This document shows, one piece after another, positions 7,356 through 14,484 of a stretch of 17,834 bases of DNA. A program made the position numbers and the translations under genes. The notes beneath the pieces were generated by a model. That model made no database searches, was not told where the DNA came from, and saw nothing but the letters and a program-made list of their open reading frames with translations. The stretch is from assembly GCA_904501675.1 (NCBI GenBank), contig CAJGCL010000031.1:1-17834 (forward strand), read 5' to 3'. This DNA is from Clostridiaceae bacterium (GTDB taxonomy: Bacteria; Bacillota; Clostridia; Oscillospirales; Acutalibacteraceae). The stretch's first letter is position 1. The number at the start of each line of letters is the position of its first letter.

Positions 7356-8096
7356 TTGAGTAAGAAAATAATAGTTGTAATGATTGCTATCACTTTACTT
7401 TTTTTGAGTGTTTTTGCAGCATGCAACAAGAATGATGATAATGATGAACCAAAGGTTTATGTTGATAGCGATGAATACCCATTCGTAACCGATGAAAACG
7501 GCGAGAAACTTCTTGATGAAAATGGCGAGTTTATTGTTTACGTTACAGATGAGAATGGTAAATTTGTTAAAGATGAGAACGGAGAGAAGGTTACTGGAAA
7601 TCAAATCTTTGAACCAGTTTCAGAAGGTAACAAAATTGAGCATTATGGCTATAAGATTATTCTTCCCGAAAAATGGACAGCGACACCGGTTGATGGCGAT
7701 TTCGTTAACAAGGAAAGTGGAGATTTGTTCAGAGTAAATGTAACAGAAGAATCTAAATACGCAGATAATTACTTGTTTGCAAAAGATGCTTATAAAAAGG
7801 CGTTGAGCGAAGAAGGGGTTGAAGTTCTTTTGGATGAAAACCCGGAGTATTTGGGAGTGGAGTTTGAAGACGCCTTTTCGCTGACAATAAAAAATGAGTC
7901 GGGTGTGTATATAGTATACACATTCAAAAACAGTGGAAATTTATATAACATTGTTTATATGTCTGAGGATAGTACGGTAACAAAAGAAGCTTGTATAGAG
8001 ATGATTAAAGGTATTAGTTTTAAGCCGTACCAATATTACGAGGTTATCACAACTACAGAAACAAGCACAGCAACCTCAACTACCAACGCGGAATAA
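7356..8096 (+). CDS. Predicted lipoprotein with DENG repeats
   Basis: This is a 246-residue predicted lipoprotein starting with TTG at 7356, eight bases after a strong GGAGG (7343-7347). The signal peptide ends at SVFAAC with Cys23; the residue at -3 is Phe, which is an atypical lipobox. Residues 45-81 hold a tandem repeat: DENG occurs at 46, 54, 65 and 73, giving a 19-residue unit used about twice. Similar acidic DENG strings occur in surface proteins of Clostridia, from memory. The rest (about 90-225) resembles a small alpha-beta domain, with GYKIILPEKWTATP near its start, reminiscent of PsbP/DUF-type lipoproteins; I do not assign it. The tail is Thr/Ser-rich. It is co-transcribed with the preceding lipoprotein and closed by a clear terminator. 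Confidence 0.85.
   Translation: MSKKIIVVMIAITLLFLSVFAACNKNDDNDEPKVYVDSDEYPFVTDENGEKLLDENGEFIVYVTDENGKFVKDENGEKVTGNQIFEPVSEGNKIEHYGYKIILPEKWTATPVDGDFVNKESGDLFRVNVTEESKYADNYLFAKDAYKKALSEEGVEVLLDENPEYLGVEFEDAFSLTIKNESGVYIVYTFKNSGNLYNIVYMSEDSTVTKEACIEMIKGISFKPYQYYEVITTTETSTATSTTNAE
7488..7598 (+). repeat. Coding tandem repeat, DENG units
   Basis: Codons for residues 45-81 of the lipoprotein form a degenerate tandem repeat of about 57 bases, each unit holding two DENG cores 8 residues apart and recurring after 19 residues. The DNA copies differ at third positions (gatgaaaacggc, gatgaaaatggc, gatgagaatggt, gatgagaacgga), so the peptide is better kept than the nucleotides. This argues for selection on the protein. 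Confidence 0.75.
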
Positions 8097-8103
8097 ATTA
8101 ATT

Positions 8104-8139
8104 AAGCCTTCCAAATCAAAATGGTTTGGAAGGCTTTTT
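8104..8139 (+). terminator. Intrinsic terminator of the lipoprotein unit
   Basis: A 12-bp stem, AAGCCTTCCAAA (8104-8115) with TTTGGAAGGCTT (8125-8136), has a 9-base loop and continues into a T-run. It lies a few bases after the lipoprotein stop. Read from the other strand the hairpin is followed by only short T stretches, so it is a weaker terminator for the convergent ECF gene. Confidence 0.9.
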
Positions 8140-8173
8140 ATTGTAAAAACAGATAATTAAAAATTCAGATTGA

Positions 8174-8746
8174 TTATATTTTTGATTTAAAGAATTTCTC
8201 TGTTGCTAAATAGAGAGAGGGAACAACAACCAATGCGCTTATAAGTTCTATTAAGCCATTTGTGCCTATAAGTGTGAAAATGATTTTTTCGATAGCTGAA
8301 GCAGCTGCACCTAAAAGTGATTCAAAACCGCCGAAGAATGTGAGTGCACTTATAACAAGTATCGTGTTTGTTAGTGTGCCTGCCAATGTAGCAATACCTA
8401 AAGCAATTGCTTTAGGGCATTTGGTTTTTGTAAGGCCTGTAAATATAAGTCCGGCAACAACTGCAACAAGTATTCTTGGAACAAGTGATACCAATGGATT
8501 TGCAAATGGTGCAAAGCCCATTTGAATTGCTCTTACAATACATGTTAAACCCCATACACCACCAACTATTGCGCCATGTTTAGGGCCTAATACAAGAGCT
8601 CCGAAAATTGCGATGATGTGTAATGTGGTTATTTCAATAGGACCTACTGAAATATAGCCTAAATACGGTGTGAATGTCATAACAACTATCAATGCCGAAA
8701 ACAAGGCGCACATTACAAGACGAACAAGTTTTTCTTTCTTTTTCAT
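8174..8746 (-). CDS. ECF transporter S component, probably for pantothenate
   Basis: This 190-residue membrane protein has about six hydrophobic helices and fits the substrate-binding (S) subunit of energy-coupling-factor vitamin importers of the PF12822/COG4684 type. Family features include TLHIIAIFGALVLGPKHGAIVGGVWGL and FANPLVSLVPRI (shown here as separate conserved blocks). It needs a shared EcfA/A'/T module encoded elsewhere. It lies 55 bases downstream of coaX on the same strand, with its own AAAGGAG site and no terminator between. Because CoaX phosphorylates pantothenate, the natural substrate guess is pantothenate (PanT-like). The family call comes from sequence; the substrate is inferred from the neighbour. 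Confidence 0.85.
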   Translation of the reverse strand: MKKKEKLVRLVMCALFSALIVVMTFTPYLGYISVGPIEITTLHIIAIFGALVLGPKHGAIVGGVWGLTCIVRAIQMGFAPFANPLVSLVPRILVAVVAGLIFTGLTKTKCPKAIALGIATLAGTLTNTILVISALTFFGGFESLLGAAASAIEKIIFTLIGTNGLIELISALVVVPSLYLATEKFFKSKI

Positions 8747-8801
8747 AGTAAAACTCCTTTGCTGCTGTCCTCCATAAAGGTACAGCGCTTTTGTTTTAAT
8801 A

Positions 8802-9566
8802 TTATCTGTTTTTCTTGTATATTGCTAAAAGTCCTTCTAAAACAAGGTCTTTATTATAAATAATGTCTTTTTCACAGCAGGTGACAATCTCTTTTGCTAA
8901 GCCACCTGTTGCCACAATTGTTTTTATTTGCTTACCTAATTCTTTTTCTAGACGAGCTGCCATTCCGTCAAGCATTGCTGCGTTACCCAAAACTGTTCCA
9001 GAGCGTATACACTCAATAGTGTTTGTGCCAATTGCGTGGTCAGGGGCGGAAAGTTCGATTGCAGGAAGCTGCGATGTTCTAAGGGAAAGTGCATCTAACG
9101 AGATCCCTATACCTGGAGCGATAGTGCATCCGGCAAACACACCGCCTTCATCAATAACAGAGATTTTTGTAGCTGTGCCCAAATCCATAACCAGGCAGGG
9201 GAGCTCGTATTGGCTTATAGCACCCACAGCACCTGCTACAAGGTCTGCGCCTAATTCTTTAGGATTATCTGTGGTGATTTTTAATCCGTTTTTAAGTCCT
9301 GCAGCAACAATGAGTGCTTCGCAATTTGTTGCTTTCTCTATAGCATTTTTGAAAATGCGTGTGAGTTCAGGCACAACGGAACTGATTATAGCACCGCTAA
9401 AAGTATTGTCAAGACCCTCTAACTTAAAAATCGCATCTAGTTCAATCGCATATTGTTCACTTGTTCTGTGTCGTTGGGTAGCGAGCCTTGAAATACAAAC
9501 CGGCTTATCGTTTCGATATACACCTAAAGTGATGTTTGTGTTGCCGATATCAGCTACTAAAATCAC
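8802..9566 (-). CDS. coaX: Type III pantothenate kinase
   Basis: CoaX catalyses the first step of coenzyme A synthesis, phosphorylating pantothenate; type III enzymes are not feedback-inhibited by CoA. Motifs of the ASKHA fold are present: DIGNTN at the N-terminus (phosphate loop), ELGADLVAGAVGA, MDLGTATKISVID, GCTIAPGIGIS, TSQLP, NTIECIRSGTVLGN and ATGGLA. I set the start at GTG 9566. An in-frame ATG nine bases upstream abuts the GGAG ribosome site with no spacing, whereas the GTG is nine bases from it and gives the canonical MILVADIGNTN beginning, for 254 residues. A promoter is visible at 9602-9630. The ECF S component follows in the same unit. Confidence 0.95.
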   Translation of the reverse strand: MILVADIGNTNITLGVYRNDKPVCISRLATQRHRTSEQYAIELDAIFKLEGLDNTFSGAIISSVVPELTRIFKNAIEKATNCEALIVAAGLKNGLKITTDNPKELGADLVAGAVGAISQYELPCLVMDLGTATKISVIDEGGVFAGCTIAPGIGISLDALSLRTSQLPAIELSAPDHAIGTNTIECIRSGTVLGNAAMLDGMAARLEKELGKQIKTIVATGGLAKEIVTCCEKDIIYNKDLVLEGLLAIYKKNR

Positions 9567-9601
9567 AAAATTCATCTCCGTAAAAAAGTTTTATCATACG
9601 G

Positions 9602-9630
9602 ATTATACACTATATTAGGATTTTACGCAA
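9602..9630 (-). promoter_or_regulatory. Promoter of coaX
   Basis: On the minus strand TTGCGT (9630-9625) is followed by a 17-base spacer and a perfect TATAAT (9607-9602). The predicted transcript start is about 30 bases before the GTG start codon. It is divergent from the mscL promoter. Confidence 0.65.
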
Positions 9631-9658
9631 TAAATTTTTAAAACATACAATAAAAGAC

Positions 9659-9687
9659 TTTAAAACAAAAAATTTATATGATATAAT
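9659..9687 (+). promoter_or_regulatory. Possible promoter of the mscL-murT-gatD unit
   Basis: A perfect TATAAT (9682-9687) lies 17 bases after TTTAAA (9659-9664), a four-of-six match to the -35 consensus. The following AAGGGG ribosome site (9707-9712) is eight bases from the mscL ATG. The -35 is weak in a very AT-rich stretch, so the exact placement is uncertain. Confidence 0.45.
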
Positions 9688-9720
9688 TTTATGGTAAATT
9701 TTATATAAGGGGTTGTTCTT

Positions 9721-10179
9721 ATGAAAAAGTTTTTTGGCGAATTCAGAGAGTTTATTGCTAAGGGTAATGTGATCGATCTTGCAGTCGGCGTTATCATCGG
9801 TGGTGCTTTCTCAAACATTGTGAAAAATCTTGTTGAAAATCTTATTACACCACTCATTTCATTGATTACAAAGCAGGTTTCTTTTACAGATATGTTTATT
9901 GCTCTTGACGGCAATGAATATGCTACTCTTGCTGCAGCACAGGAAGTTGGTGCGGCTACACTTAACTATGGTCTCTTTATTCAGGCAGTAATTGATTTCC
10001 TTATTACAGCATTTGTTATATTCCTTCTTGTTAAGGGTATAAATAAAATCAGAAATATGGGTAAGAAGGAAGAAACTCCTGTTGAGGAAGCACCAAATAC
10101 AAAGGTTTGTCCTTTCTGTAAGAGTGAGATTGCTATTGATGCAACTCGATGCCCAAATTGCACATCAGAGGTTGAATAA
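9721..10179 (+). CDS. mscL: Large-conductance mechanosensitive channel with C-terminal zinc ribbon
   Basis: MscL is a pentameric membrane valve that opens under extreme tension to release solutes during osmotic downshock. The conserved N-terminus FFGEFREFIAKGNVIDLAVGV-type block is followed by TM1 (about 18-47), an extracellular loop, and TM2 (about 85-110). After a short acidic linker comes a zinc ribbon with Cys130-x2-Cys133 and Cys144-x2-Cys147 (CPFCKSEI, CPNCTSE). Such tails occur in other Firmicute MscL proteins, as I recall; their purpose is not known. They replace the usual C-terminal helical bundle. The stop is only three bases from the next start, so it shares a transcript with the MurT-like gene. 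Confidence 0.96.
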   Translation: MKKFFGEFREFIAKGNVIDLAVGVIIGGAFSNIVKNLVENLITPLISLITKQVSFTDMFIALDGNEYATLAAAQEVGAATLNYGLFIQAVIDFLITAFVIFLLVKGINKIRNMGKKEETPVEEAPNTKVCPFCKSEIAIDATRCPNCTSEVE

Positions 10180-10182
10180 TTA

Positions 10183-11568
10183 ATGGGTGAAATCAGATAT
10201 TTAATAGCCTTATGGGCAGCCAAAATTGTTTATAGGTTGCTCAGGCTTTTAGGAAGAAATGCAACAATGTATCCGGGTTATATAGCACTTAAATTGTGCC
10301 CGGATTATCTTGGAAGAACAAAGAAATCACCACACGTATTGTGCGTTACCGGAACTAACGGAAAAACCACTACAACAAATATGGTGGCAGATATTCTCAG
10401 CGAGTGCGGTATGAATATTGTTTCAAACCGTTATGGTTCAAATATAAATACAGGTGTTGCAACTGCACTTACACACAGCGTGAATATATTCGGTAAGCCT
10501 AAGTGCGACGCGCTTGTTCTTGAAGTGGATGAAAAGTTTTCAAGGCTTATTCTTCCGTATATCAAGCCTGATTATCTTGTGTGTACAAATCTTTTCAGAG
10601 ATTCAATGCGAAGGAATGCTCATCCCGAATATATTTTCAATATTCTTGACACATATGTGCCTGAGTCTACAAAGCTTGTTTTAAATGCAGATTGCCTTCT
10701 TTCATCTCAGCTTTTAAAGAAGAATGAAAGAGTATATTTCGGTATAGATAAGTTGGATACAGACCTTACTGAAAGCATAAATCTTATTAATGATTTTGCT
10801 ATCTGCCCTGTGTGTGATGAAACTCTTAAATATAATTATCTTCGTTACCACCATATAGGTAATGCTTATTGCCCGAGATGTGGCTTTAAATCTGAGCAAG
10901 CGCAGTATCGCCTTACTAAGATTGATTATGAGAATAAGTCCATAACTGTTAAGAATGGTGATGCTGAAGATACTTATCCTATGGTTAACAAGGCTCTTTA
11001 TAATATTTATAACGAGCTTGCAGCGGTTACTGTTCTTAGTGAGTTTGGCGCAGATAAGGAAAAAGTTAAAGCTCATATGAATAATATTGGTGTTACCAAA
11101 ACACGATATAAGGAGCTTGAAGCCGGTAATACAGAGATTATCAGAACAATGGCAAAAGGTCAGAACTCAGTTTCTTGTTCTCGTACTGCAGATTTTGTAG
11201 GCCATGAAAGCGGAGAGTTTTCTGTTTTTATGATGATTGATGACTGGTTTGACCGTCAGAATTCATCTGAAGTAATTAACTGGATATATGACGTGGATTT
11301 TGAGTTTTTCAATACACCGAATATATCACAGCTTATAATTGCAGGTCCTCGTTGCTATGACTATAAATTAAGATTCCTTATTGCGGGCATAGACGAGAGT
11401 AAAATTGTCTGTAATGAAAATGAGCTTGATGCTGTTGATGTTATGAAAACCGATATTGATAAACTGTATTTTATACATGATCCATCAACATATGAGCACT
11501 CTCTTAAGGTTGAAGAGAAAATAATCTCCGTGTTTACAAAGGCACATAGCAAAGGCGGTGAACAATAA
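10183..11568 (+). CDS. murT: MurT-like Mur ligase (lipid II isoglutaminyl synthase family), divergent
   Basis: Canonical MurT pairs with GatD to amidate the D-Glu of lipid II. The 461-residue product has a Mur ligase ATP loop TGTNGKTTTT (56-65), EVDE (114-117), an inserted four-Cys zinc site (Cys208, Cys211, Cys230, Cys233, within CPVC and CPRC) and a C-terminal DUF1727-like region. Overall layout matches MurT. Compared with S. aureus MurT as I remember it, three conserved stretches differ: the DRFGE region reads RRNAHPE (143-149), the KNPAG-type motif reads AKGQNS (324-329), and the DGRDxSW segment before WIYD reads NSSEVIN (360-366). It follows mscL by three bases and overlaps the GatD-like gene by one base (TAATG). 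It may be a paralogous ligase rather than the housekeeping MurT. Confidence 0.85.
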   Translation: MGEIRYLIALWAAKIVYRLLRLLGRNATMYPGYIALKLCPDYLGRTKKSPHVLCVTGTNGKTTTTNMVADILSECGMNIVSNRYGSNINTGVATALTHSVNIFGKPKCDALVLEVDEKFSRLILPYIKPDYLVCTNLFRDSMRRNAHPEYIFNILDTYVPESTKLVLNADCLLSSQLLKKNERVYFGIDKLDTDLTESINLINDFAICPVCDETLKYNYLRYHHIGNAYCPRCGFKSEQAQYRLTKIDYENKSITVKNGDAEDTYPMVNKALYNIYNELAAVTVLSEFGADKEKVKAHMNNIGVTKTRYKELEAGNTEIIRTMAKGQNSVSCSRTADFVGHESGEFSVFMMIDDWFDRQNSSEVINWIYDVDFEFFNTPNISQLIIAGPRCYDYKLRFLIAGIDESKIVCNENELDAVDVMKTDIDKLYFIHDPSTYEHSLKVEEKIISVFTKAHSKGGEQ

Positions 11569-12275
11569 TGAAAATCGAGATTTTGTATCCTGAAATTTGT
11601 TGTTTGTTCGGTGAAAAAGCCAATATGCGATATTTTGAGATGTGCTTACCTGATGCAGAGTTTATAAAAACACCTGTAAGCCAGATGCCTTTGTTTTTAA
11701 CAGAAGATGTTGATATGGTGTATTTTGGCTCTTGTAGTGAATCTAATCAGGAGAAGATACTTTCAAGACTTAAAGGTCATGAAGAAAGAATAAACGAACT
11801 CATAAATAAGGGTGTTATTTTCCTTATGACAGGTAATACCTTTGAGATAATGGGTAACTTCATTAAGGATTCAGACGGAAAGAAAATTGAAGGTTTAGGT
11901 ATTTTCGATTTTTATTCAGAAAGAACTATTCCTGAACGCCACAACTCTCTTGTTTTAGGTGAGTATAACGGAATGAAGCTTGTCGGTTCTATCAGTCGTT
12001 TTTCTCATAGCTACGGTATAAAACATGAAGATGGTTTTATTGATGTGAAAAAAGGCTATGGTTCTTGCAAGGATAGTAAAAACGAAGGTATCAGAAGAAA
12101 CAATCTTTTTGGTACCTATCTATTAGGTCCTTTTCTTGTTCTTAACCCTGATTTTACAAAATATCTTATGACTTTATTAGGTGTTGAGAATCCTACACTT
12201 GCTTTTGAAAACGAAATCTATAAAGCATATTGTGTGCGTCTTAAAGAGTTCGAAAGCGATATAAAATTTAATTGA
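11568..12275 (+). CDS. gatD: GatD-like amidotransferase subunit lacking catalytic Cys and His
   Basis: GatD is the class I glutaminase partner of MurT, supplying ammonia. The 235-residue product follows the GatD layout: a DVDMVYFG strand, KKIEGLGIFDFYSE (105-118), a KKGYG/NEG stretch (161-174) and NLFGTYLLGPFLVLNPDF (179-196). The nucleophile elbow, normally ICGGYQ, is here MTGNTFE (87-93) with no Cys. The catalytic His of YLHGP is Leu186 (YLLGP). The ENHGGRT substrate loop is also changed (SRFSHSYG). The fold therefore seems kept while the glutaminase residues are lost. It overlaps the MurT-like gene by one base, with a GGCGGTG site upstream, and is closed by a terminator. The frame is intact, so it is not a pseudogene. 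Its biochemical role is unknown. Confidence 0.8.
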   Translation: MKIEILYPEICCLFGEKANMRYFEMCLPDAEFIKTPVSQMPLFLTEDVDMVYFGSCSESNQEKILSRLKGHEERINELINKGVIFLMTGNTFEIMGNFIKDSDGKKIEGLGIFDFYSERTIPERHNSLVLGEYNGMKLVGSISRFSHSYGIKHEDGFIDVKKGYGSCKDSKNEGIRRNNLFGTYLLGPFLVLNPDFTKYLMTLLGVENPTLAFENEIYKAYCVRLKEFESDIKFN

Positions 12276-12282
12276 TAAAATG

Positions 12283-12320
12283 AAATGCTCCGTGTTCATC
12301 AAAATGAATACGGAGCATTT
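12283..12320. terminator. Bidirectional terminator between gatD-like and zinc-ribbon genes
   Basis: A 17-bp stem, 12283-12299 with 12304-12320, has a CAAA loop and one G-T pair. It begins with AAATGCTCCGTG and ends in CGGAGCATTT. It lies just after the plus-strand stop and just before the minus-strand stop of convergent genes. The T-runs are broken on both sides, but the long stem and position support termination in both directions. Confidence 0.82.
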
Positions 12321-12329
12321 AGTGTTTTA

Positions 12330-13055
12330 TTATTGTTTTTCTTGTTTTTTTCGTTGTTTTTTGAAGGTTTTGTTAACAACTGTATTGAGAATAACATTTA
12401 ATGTAAAAAGGAATATTCCGACAAATAGACCGAATTGAACATTGCCTTCTATTACAATTGCCGATGTGTTTCCTATTACATTTGTTGCGATTGTATAGAA
12501 AACGCAGGGAAGTATAAAACAAATGTCAGATAAAACACAAAGTACAATATTGGTTCCGGCTTTCAGTGATGGTGCTTTAATAAGAATAAAAAGGAAATTA
12601 AGTACACCAAATACTACTGCAAGGTATAAAAGGAAAACCGAAAGCACCACAAGAAGAATAGGTGAACCTAAATTCTGCGCTCCTGCCAGATTCAAAAATG
12701 ATCCCCAATCAAGAGAAAGAAACTTGTTCAATGTAAAGTCAAGAAGTGTAAAAGAACTTTCTGCTCCACTCAAAAATGGTAAGGTTACAGAATAACTTGC
12801 CAATGGTAAAACAAGAACTACCAAAGGAAGAAATGTACATATGAATCGTATAATTCTTAATTTACTGCCAAAAAGAGCGCTCTTGAAATTACCGGTAAAC
12901 CTTCTGAATTTCACCCATGCAACTTCTGCGTTAGCGGCATCCTCATTGAGTCTGCCTTCCCAATCAAAGTTGGGGATGTTTACGCCGCAGTGAGGACACT
13001 CAGCTTTTACATCCCAGAAATTAAGGATTGCATAGCAATTAGGGCATAATGCCAT
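12330..13055 (-). CDS. Zinc-ribbon multi-pass membrane protein, function unknown
   Basis: This 241-residue protein starts with a zinc ribbon, CPNC (4-7) and CPHC (20-23). A basic amphipathic stretch follows, then about four membrane helices (roughly 68-90, 131-158, 166-193, 205-230), and it ends with a Lys/Gln-rich tail. I do not recognise a named family. It is 19 bases downstream of hom on the same strand, with AAAGG ten bases before the ATG, so it is probably in the same transcript, although nothing suggests a role in amino-acid synthesis. The architecture (ribbon, then membrane domain) is common among uncharacterised Clostridial proteins. Confidence 0.75.
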   Translation of the reverse strand: MALCPNCYAILNFWDVKAECPHCGVNIPNFDWEGRLNEDAANAEVAWVKFRRFTGNFKSALFGSKLRIIRFICTFLPLVVLVLPLASYSVTLPFLSGAESSFTLLDFTLNKFLSLDWGSFLNLAGAQNLGSPILLVVLSVFLLYLAVVFGVLNFLFILIKAPSLKAGTNIVLCVLSDICFILPCVFYTIATNVIGNTSAIVIEGNVQFGLFVGIFLFTLNVILNTVVNKTFKKQRKKQEKQ

Positions 13056-13074
13056 AACTTACCAACCTTTCAAA

Positions 13075-14310
13075 TTAATAATCAAGAACACGAAGAGTTG
13101 CTTTCACATCGATAGGAAGCTTTTCTATAACCTCGCGAGCTTCCTTTTCGCGCATAACAGGAGTTATGAAAGCAATCTCTGTTTTAGGTTCATCATCTCG
13201 GTGGAGAATTGCAGGAGCATCAAATGCTTTGTTGATTGCGTTGAAAGCGGCAATGTAATCGTCAGTCTGAGCCCTTACGTATAGTGCACCGCTGTTAAGG
13301 TTTGGCGCGATAACGTAATCATCTTCGCATGGACCCCAACCGAAAGCTTTTCTTTTAGCGGTGTGTTTTGCGCAGTCAATAACGTCTGCAACAACAGCGC
13401 TTGCTGTTGGAAGCTTACCTGCGCCCTTGCCATAGAATACAACATCACCAATAGCATCTCCGCGAACAAGGATAGCGTTGAAAACGTCATCAACTGAAGC
13501 AAGTTGACAGTGATTTTGAATGAGGGATGGACCAACAGTGATAATAATCTTTCCATTGTCATTCTGAATTGCTCTACCAATAAGCTTGATAACGCCACCC
13601 CAATTTTTTGCATATGCAACATCTTCAGGTGTTATTTCTGTAATACCTGTTGTTTCAACAACATCAGGGTATACATGTTTACCAAAGCAAAGAGATGCAA
13701 GTATGCAGATTTTTCTTGCAGCGTCATGACCTAAAATATCTGCGGATGGGTCTCTTTCTGCATAGCCGTTATCCTGAGCGAGCTTAAGAGCATCCTCAAA
13801 TGCCATTCCTTCTTCAATCATTTTAGTGAGAATGAAGTTTGTTGTACCATTAAGAATGCCTGCAATTTCGCAAATTTCGTTAGCTGCAAGGCATTGGCTT
13901 ATAGGTCTTATAATCGGGATACCGCCACCAACGCTTGCTTCAAAGAGGAAGTTTACATTGTTTTCCTTTGCAAGCTCTAAAAGCTCGTATCCTTTTGCTG
14001 CAACAAGCTCTTTGTTTGAAGAAACAACGCTTTTCCCCGCTTTAAGGCAGCTTGATACATATTCGTACGCAGGGCTTGTACCACCCATACATTCAACAAC
14101 GATTCCTACATTTGCATCATTAAGTATATCGTTAAAATCCTTTGTGAAATACTCACCAAATTCATGGTCTGAGAAATCACGGATATCAAGTATGTATTTA
14201 ATATCAAGAGAATTCTGTGTGCTCTTTGCAACAATACTTTTTTTATTTTTCATAAGAAGTTCTGCAACACCTGAGCCGATGGTGCCGAAGCCCATTATAG
14301 CAATTTGCAT
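13075..14310 (-). CDS. hom: Homoserine dehydrogenase
   Basis: Hom reduces aspartate semialdehyde to homoserine, the branch point to threonine and methionine. From the ATG at 14310 the product has 411 residues. The Rossmann motif is GFGTIGSG (7-14). The catalytic core carries GGGIPIIRP, the signature GILNGTTNFI, then AERDPSADILGHDAARK with the catalytic Asp/Lys region. A short ACT-like regulatory domain fills the last 70 or so residues, ending in TLRVLDY. The start is fixed by GGAGG seven bases upstream; in-frame codons farther 5' encode residues not typical of the family. A weak promoter (TTTATT, 17 bases, TAAAAT, at 14371-14343) may drive it. It is followed by the zinc-ribbon membrane protein gene. 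No lysC, thrB or thrC is in view. Confidence 0.96.
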   Translation of the reverse strand: MQIAIMGFGTIGSGVAELLMKNKKSIVAKSTQNSLDIKYILDIRDFSDHEFGEYFTKDFNDILNDANVGIVVECMGGTSPAYEYVSSCLKAGKSVVSSNKELVAAKGYELLELAKENNVNFLFEASVGGGIPIIRPISQCLAANEICEIAGILNGTTNFILTKMIEEGMAFEDALKLAQDNGYAERDPSADILGHDAARKICILASLCFGKHVYPDVVETTGITEITPEDVAYAKNWGGVIKLIGRAIQNDNGKIIITVGPSLIQNHCQLASVDDVFNAILVRGDAIGDVVFYGKGAGKLPTASAVVADVIDCAKHTAKRKAFGWGPCEDDYVIAPNLNSGALYVRAQTDDYIAAFNAINKAFDAPAILHRDDEPKTEIAFITPVMREKEAREVIEKLPIDVKATLRVLDY

Positions 14311-14411
14311 ATATATACCTCCAAGGTAAAGTAATACATAACATTTTATCATAGATTTTACAGATAATAAAGAGAAAAATGAAAAAATCATAAAAATATT
14401 TTACTAAAAAT

Positions 14412-14438
14412 TTACAATAGATAATTGTAATATTACAA
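14412..14438. promoter_or_regulatory. Clustered TTACAA inverted repeats, possible operator
   Basis: TTACAAT (14412-14418), its complement ATTGTAA (14424-14430) and another TTACAA (14433-14438) lie within 27 bases. The last two form a perfect 14-bp palindrome at 14425-14438, TTGTAATATTACAA. The palindrome covers the predicted -35 box of the AI-2E permease gene, a usual place for a repressor. AT-rich sequence makes chance palindromes more likely, so this is a candidate only. Confidence 0.4.
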
Positions 14439-14453
14439 AAAATGGTTTAAAAT
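14425..14453 (+). promoter_or_regulatory. Possible promoter of the AI-2E permease gene
   Basis: TTGTAA (14425-14430), a 17-base spacer and TAAAAT (14448-14453) fit a sigma-A promoter moderately well. The start codon at 14485 follows an AGGAGGAG site. The -35 box coincides with the palindrome described separately. Confidence 0.5.
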
Positions 14454-14484
14454 AAAAATATAGCTATTTTCAGGAGGAGACACA

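Noticed and set aside
8863..9618. Long plus-strand open frame opposite coaX
   Set aside because: It lies antisense to a strongly conserved coaX, has no ribosome site and encodes a low-complexity Ser/Pro/Ile-rich product; it is a shadow frame.
11568..12275. GatD-like gene as a decayed pseudogene
   Set aside because: The frame is uninterrupted, the length is normal, the non-catalytic blocks are conserved, and the overlap with its partner and the terminator are intact.
13826..14329. Plus-strand open frame opposite hom
   Set aside because: The opposite strand codes for a well-conserved homoserine dehydrogenase; the product shows no family features.
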